NCBI RefSeq assembly: GCF_024323335.1
Contig: NC_066579.1
Coordinates: forward strand, 237,445,475 to 237,509,474
Direction of reading: 5' to 3'
DNA from: Lathyrus oleraceus
Lineage: Eukaryota; Streptophyta; Magnoliopsida; Fabales; Fabaceae
Length of the DNA: 64,000 nucleotides
The notes beneath the pieces were generated by a model. That model ran no database searches and was not told the DNA's origin. It was given only the letters and a program-made list of their open reading frames with translations. Both the position numbers and the translations under genes were made by a program. Positions 59,815 to 64,000 of the stretch are shown one piece after another (within the stretch, counting starts at the first letter, position 1; the number at the start of each line of letters is the position of its first letter).

Positions 59815-60065
59815 TTTGTTTTTATTATTGATAAAAATCCTTCTCCTATGCCTTAGGGAGAATTGAACATTGTTGGGCATTTTCCTTATTATCATTAATA
59901 AAATACAATTTTATTCATCCACATCTATGATGTTTTATTTTACTTTTAGCTTTTTCTGAAAATGGTAATCACAAAAAAACATAAATAAATAATAATCTTT
60001 CCATCTGCATAATATTTGTTTGCACTCCACGTCTCTAAAATCAAAATATCAAATCATTATGCAGG
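59815..60065 (+). other. putative Ogre-B intron region
   Basis: AT-rich gap with stops between protease and RT ending ATTATGCAG at about 60064, comparable with the Ogre-A gap at 17812-18101. Confidence 0.45.
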
Positions 60066-61222
60066 TTGGTTCTTAAACCTATTGAATATAATGATCCTAC
60101 TCCCTCTCCAAACTTTGATTTCCCTGTGTTTGAAGCTGAGATTGTGGAGCAAAGATTGTCGTTGAAGCCAGAATGCCCGCCATTCAAGCATAAGTTGAGA
60201 AGAACTCATCCTGATATGGCAGTAAAGATTAAGGAGGAAGTGCAGAAGCATATTGACGCTGGTTTTCTTGTTACCGCCGAGTATCTGCAATGGGTGGCCA
60301 ATACTGTGCCTGTTCTTAAGAAGGATGGAAAAGTCCGCATGTGTGTTGACTATAGAGATTTGAATAAAGCTAGTCCGAAAGATGATTTTCCTCAGCCACA
60401 CATTGATATGTTGGTGGATAATATAGCGAAATTCAAAGTATTCCGTTTATGGACGAATTTTCCAATTATAATTAGATCAAGATGGCACCTGAAGATATGG
60501 AGAAGACCACATTCGTTACACCATGGGGAACATTCTGTTATAGAGTGATGCCTTTCGGTGTAACATACCAGAGAGCTATGACCATTTTTTTCATGATATG
60601 ATGCATAAAGAGATTGAGGTTTATGTTGATGATATGATTTCTAAATCTAGTGATGAAGAAGAGCATGTTGAGCATTTGTTGAAGTTATTCCAGCGTTTAA
60701 GGAAATACAAACTCCGATTGAATCCCATTAAGTGTACTTTTGGTGTTCGTTCTGGAAAGTTGTTGGGCTTTAATGTCAGCGAGAAGGGTATTGAATTTGG
60801 TCATGCCAAGGTCAAAGCAATACAAGAGATGCCAACGCCCAAAACTGAGAAGCAAGTCAAATGTTTTCTCGGCCGCCTGAACTATATTTCAAGATTTATA
60901 TCACATATGACTGCCACATGTGAGCCTATATTCAAGCTTCTTCGGAAGGATCATTCTTGTGATTGGACCGAGGATTTCCAGAAAGCCTTTGATAGTATCA
61001 AAGAGTACCTGCTTGAGCCTCCGATTCTGTCTCCGCCTGTTGAAGGAAGACCATTGGTCATGTATTTGACTGTGCTTGAAAAGAGTATCGGTTGTGTTCT
61101 TGGTCAGCAAGATGAATCTGGGAAGAAAGAATATGCAATTTACTACCTCAGTAAGAAGTTCACTGACAGTGAGACTCGGTATTCTATGCTTGAGAAGACA
61201 TGTTGCGCATTGGCTTGGACTG
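60066..61222 (+). pseudogene. Ogre-B reverse transcriptase and start of RNase H
   Basis: The frame begins after the putative acceptor and lacks about 90 residues of the RT N-terminal extension seen in Ogre-A. KLRRTHPDMAVKIKEE and GKVRMCVDYRDLNKAS are followed by a frameshift near 60450 and a small deletion around MPFG. From 60598 the catalytic VYVDDMI and SGKLLGFNVSEKG are clean. RNase H starts (VLGQQDESGKKEYAIYYLS) and ends at CCALAWTV, where the inverted LTR begins. Confidence 0.87.
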
Positions 61223-63065
61223 TGTAATGGAAAGTTCATGACCATCAAGCTATGGATAAGCTTAACATCAATAAAACCAGAGTCGCCACCATGGTTTTAT
61301 TGTTTCCAAAGGAAAAGGGAAAAGTACGAACAAAACCCAAAGATAAGAAGTTTTCAAATCAAAACTAATAAAATGCCAGAGATTACAGATAAGGGGGATG
61401 GTTACACAGAGGGAAGGTGTTAGCACCCAAAGTGTCCTAGGTACTCCTATGAAGCCCTTTTTAATGTGTGTATGTGTTTTTGGTATAAAAGATGTTTGAA
61501 AAAAATAGAGTGTGGGGATGAAAAAAGAATTCATTGATTACATTTTTTGTGTTTGACAACACCTTCGGATTTGTGCCTACGTACCAACATAAAAATGAGG
61601 GATCAAAACCTCGTAGTTTGTGGTATCAATTTCAAAATGAGTGGGTTGCTTTTAATCAAAATTATAGTCTTAAAAGAGGCACAAAGGGTCCAAAAGTTTG
61701 CATGAGTGTTAGTTCTTTTTGTCTTTTTGAAATTTTAAGTAAATATGGTTAAGTTCATTTACAAGTTTGATTAAGAAAAGAGTTAAAAAATGCAATGGTA
61801 TAAGGCCAAAGTTTTTAATTTGCAATCAAGTCTAAGTTTTGAAATCACAAGCAAAGAAAGTTTTGAAAAGAGGGAGAGATTTTGAAATTTACGAAGTGGG
61901 AGGAGATGAGGAGACTAATCCTAAGCATAAAATTAAAAGTTAAGAGTTGAAAAGATCTGACCAATGGGATGCAATCCAACAAACAAGTATGTCATATAGA
62001 AAACCCACTTTCCCTTTGGACATTGAATAAAGCAATAATTAGCAAGCAATTAGAAATATGAAGAGCAAGGCATCAAATAAAGATGGCCACATCCAAACAA
62101 GAAAATCCATAGCTAACAATCTTCTTTGTATTCTCATGTATTAGATAAAATACTCCTTGATCAACTCAGAATAAAACATTAGACACAAGATTAAAATAAT
62201 AGTTGCATCAAGACCATGGAGCAGATGAACTCAAGTGGATCCAAATACTTGCATCAGATGAAAACCCAAATCACAATAACTTGGTCTCAGAAATGTTGGC
62301 ATTGGCCAAGTCCCTTTTTGGATATGGAATGTTGCCTAATTCTAAGTCCAAAAGCTCAGATCAAACCCAATAGTCCACACAAACATTTTTAGGGTTTTTG
62401 TTGTTTATTTAGTATTTTAAGGTTCTAAGACCATAAACACGAACAAAATACACAAACAAATATATACAATCAGAATATATGGCTCAAATGAGCAAAGTGA
62501 AAATGACATAAACATAAACAAGTTAAATGATATGAAAATGGCAATGAATGGTAAATGACTTGAAATTGAATTGCATACAATAAATGACTTGAAAGTAAAG
62601 CAAAGTTAATAATAGTTAGTATTAGTCAAAGTTATTTAGGTGTTAGTGGAGTTTTGCTTTTTTATTGATTTAAGTCATTCTTTGGAGAACACTCAACCAT
62701 CTAATCACAAGCATGGATCCTTAGACCAAGACATCTTCCAAAGGAAGGAAAAAAGGCCAAGTTCCCACACAATACCATGAAAGATGGGACCCTTACAATC
62801 TCACTTACTAGAATGTTATGCCTTTAGGGTCAAATTTAGCTCTATGTTAAGCAATCGTAATTGGACTTATGTAGAAGTCATAACTATCTGAGGTCGGGCA
62901 ATAAAAACTTAGGTACTAATGCATGTTAGAGATTTGGTATAATGAACCAAACTCCTAAAACATACCACACACTAAAAGAAAAGAGATTAAAGGAGGGACC
63001 TATCTCATCCATTCTTGTATTGGTTCATCTGACACAAAGTCATTAATGAACCAATTAGCCTTAGG
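61223..63065 (-). repeat. inverted Ogre-family LTR inserted in Ogre-B RNase H
   Basis: Reverse complement of about 51955-53796, with CATGACCATCAAGC, AGAGTCGCCACC and GAGGTCGGGCAATAAAA shared. Its element-sense terminus TTTCCATTACA falls at 61223. No internal Ogre sequence lies on the left, so it is a solo or 3' LTR. Similarity fades near 63065 before the expected LTR start. Confidence 0.82.
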
Positions 63066-64000
63066 ATTTGGAGATTTCATTGGTCATTGGAAGGGATGGG
63101 AAATAATGGGATTGAAGATAACGAGGGAAGGGAAATGAGAGAAACAAAAATTGGTCATGGGAAGAATTTTATCAAATTAAAATTATTCATTCATTTCGGG
63201 AGATGAAATGTACATTTCATTAATCCCCTAAATCCAATGATTTTAACTCAACGAAAGTCAAATCAACCTTGACCAAGGCCCAAACACATAGTCAAACATC
63301 ACAAGTCAATAAAAATGGTTAAACATAATTTCTATGCAATTAATCAATTAACAATCAAATTAAAAAAGCATTTAAATTCAATTTAATTTGGTCAAAACCT
63401 AAACTCTCTTCAAAACACCAAATAAATGGCCAAGAGATTTATCCTAGGTCAAACAAGGGCAAAGGACCTTAAAAAAAAATTTCATTATTTTTGAAAAGTC
63501 AGAAGTATTTTTAAACAATTAAAAATATGCACAAAATGAATTAGTTCATGAAAAATATCAAAATTAATCCAAAAAATAATTTTAATTCAGGAAATGAAAG
63601 AGAAATTTTTTAAAGATTTTTGGTGAAATTCCAATATTTTTGGGATTAAAAATGAAATTAATATGAATTAAACAAAAATAAATGTATTAAACATAAAATC
63701 ATAAATTAAATTAAAAATGGAAAAAACAAGAGCCATCAGATCTCCCTCATTAATTGAGGTGACAGATCTTATGGTTGAGCACGTGTCATCCATGGTACAC
63801 CCTAGTTAACGCGCTGCAACAATGGTATTCAGAACCAAGGGCTGAGATTAAAACATTTTGAATGGATCTGATGGTTGAGAGGCATGACAACACACCACCG
63901 GAGCTAGGGCTCCGTTCTTCTTCTCTGATGGCCCTCACCAGACTGGTCCACCATTAACCATCACTAAAATAAAAAAATTAGGACATGGATTTAAAGAAAA
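63066..64000. other. unassigned AT-rich sequence
   Basis: No coding signature and no clear match elsewhere in the window. It may be the rest of a longer LTR variant attached to 61223-63065. A small GAT/ATCTG-rich stretch (63735-63880) is less AT-rich. Confidence 0.4.

Overview
The window is plant nuclear DNA made almost wholly of nested and broken LTR retrotransposons. I see no convincing host gene, tRNA, rRNA or CRISPR array. Several features point to a legume, most likely tribe Fabeae (pea, vetch or lentil relatives). There are two Ogre-type Ty3/gypsy elements with an extra ORF before gag, a tRNA-Arg-like primer site, dual RNase H domains and LTRs of about 2.4-2.5 kb. There are also sirevirus-type Ty1/copia elements and Athila-like and Tekay-like relics. 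The lineage is inferred from family knowledge and no search was run.

Region 1 (1-28175): an Ogre element on the minus strand (Ogre-A) occupies everything up to 27132, and its 3' LTR runs off the left edge. A full-length minus-strand sirevirus (407-11428) lies inside that 3' LTR, flanked by a GGTTT duplication. The uninterrupted right LTR preserves the empty site. The sirevirus carries gag, pol and an additional sense ORF between pol and the 3' LTR. Ogre-A carries ORF1, gag-protease, RT, RNase H plus archaeal-type RNase H, integrase, and a 3' noncoding region rich in repeats. Ogre-A itself sits in another Ogre-family LTR (27133-28175), which sits in a copia gag.

Region 2 (28176-31366): a decayed plus-strand sirevirus-like copia (gag to RT) that ends abruptly at the outer edge of a giant inverted repeat.

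Region 3 (31367-46072): inverted repeat with arms 31367-38005 and 40866-46072. The arms look nearly identical apart from deletions of about 1227 and 205 bp in the right arm. The 2.9 kb core holds most of a second sirevirus LTR, a long TA tract and a diverged copy of the extra ORF. The arms contain an Athila-like gag and LTR, Tekay-like chromovirus pol remains, and a 2.7 kb gypsy-type LTR.

Region 4 (44031-51419): a chromovirus whose integrase was split by an Athila-like element that retains only gag and protease. The chromovirus integrase tail, chromodomain-like segment and 3' LTR follow.

Region 5 (51420-64000): a plus-strand Ogre element (Ogre-B) with 5' LTR, primer site, ORF1, gag, protease and RT, all decayed. 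It is cut in RNase H by an oppositely oriented Ogre LTR (61223 onward). The last kilobase is AT-rich sequence I cannot assign.

The most unusual signals are: (a) the young inverted repeat, a plausible hairpin-siRNA locus; (b) an extra ORF shared by two diverged sireviruses; (c) about ten motifs in the Ogre-A 3' noncoding region that are complementary to its own primer-binding site; (d) a copy of the primer-site core inside Ogre U5; and (e) clustered GTCGAC palindromes in sirevirus LTRs.
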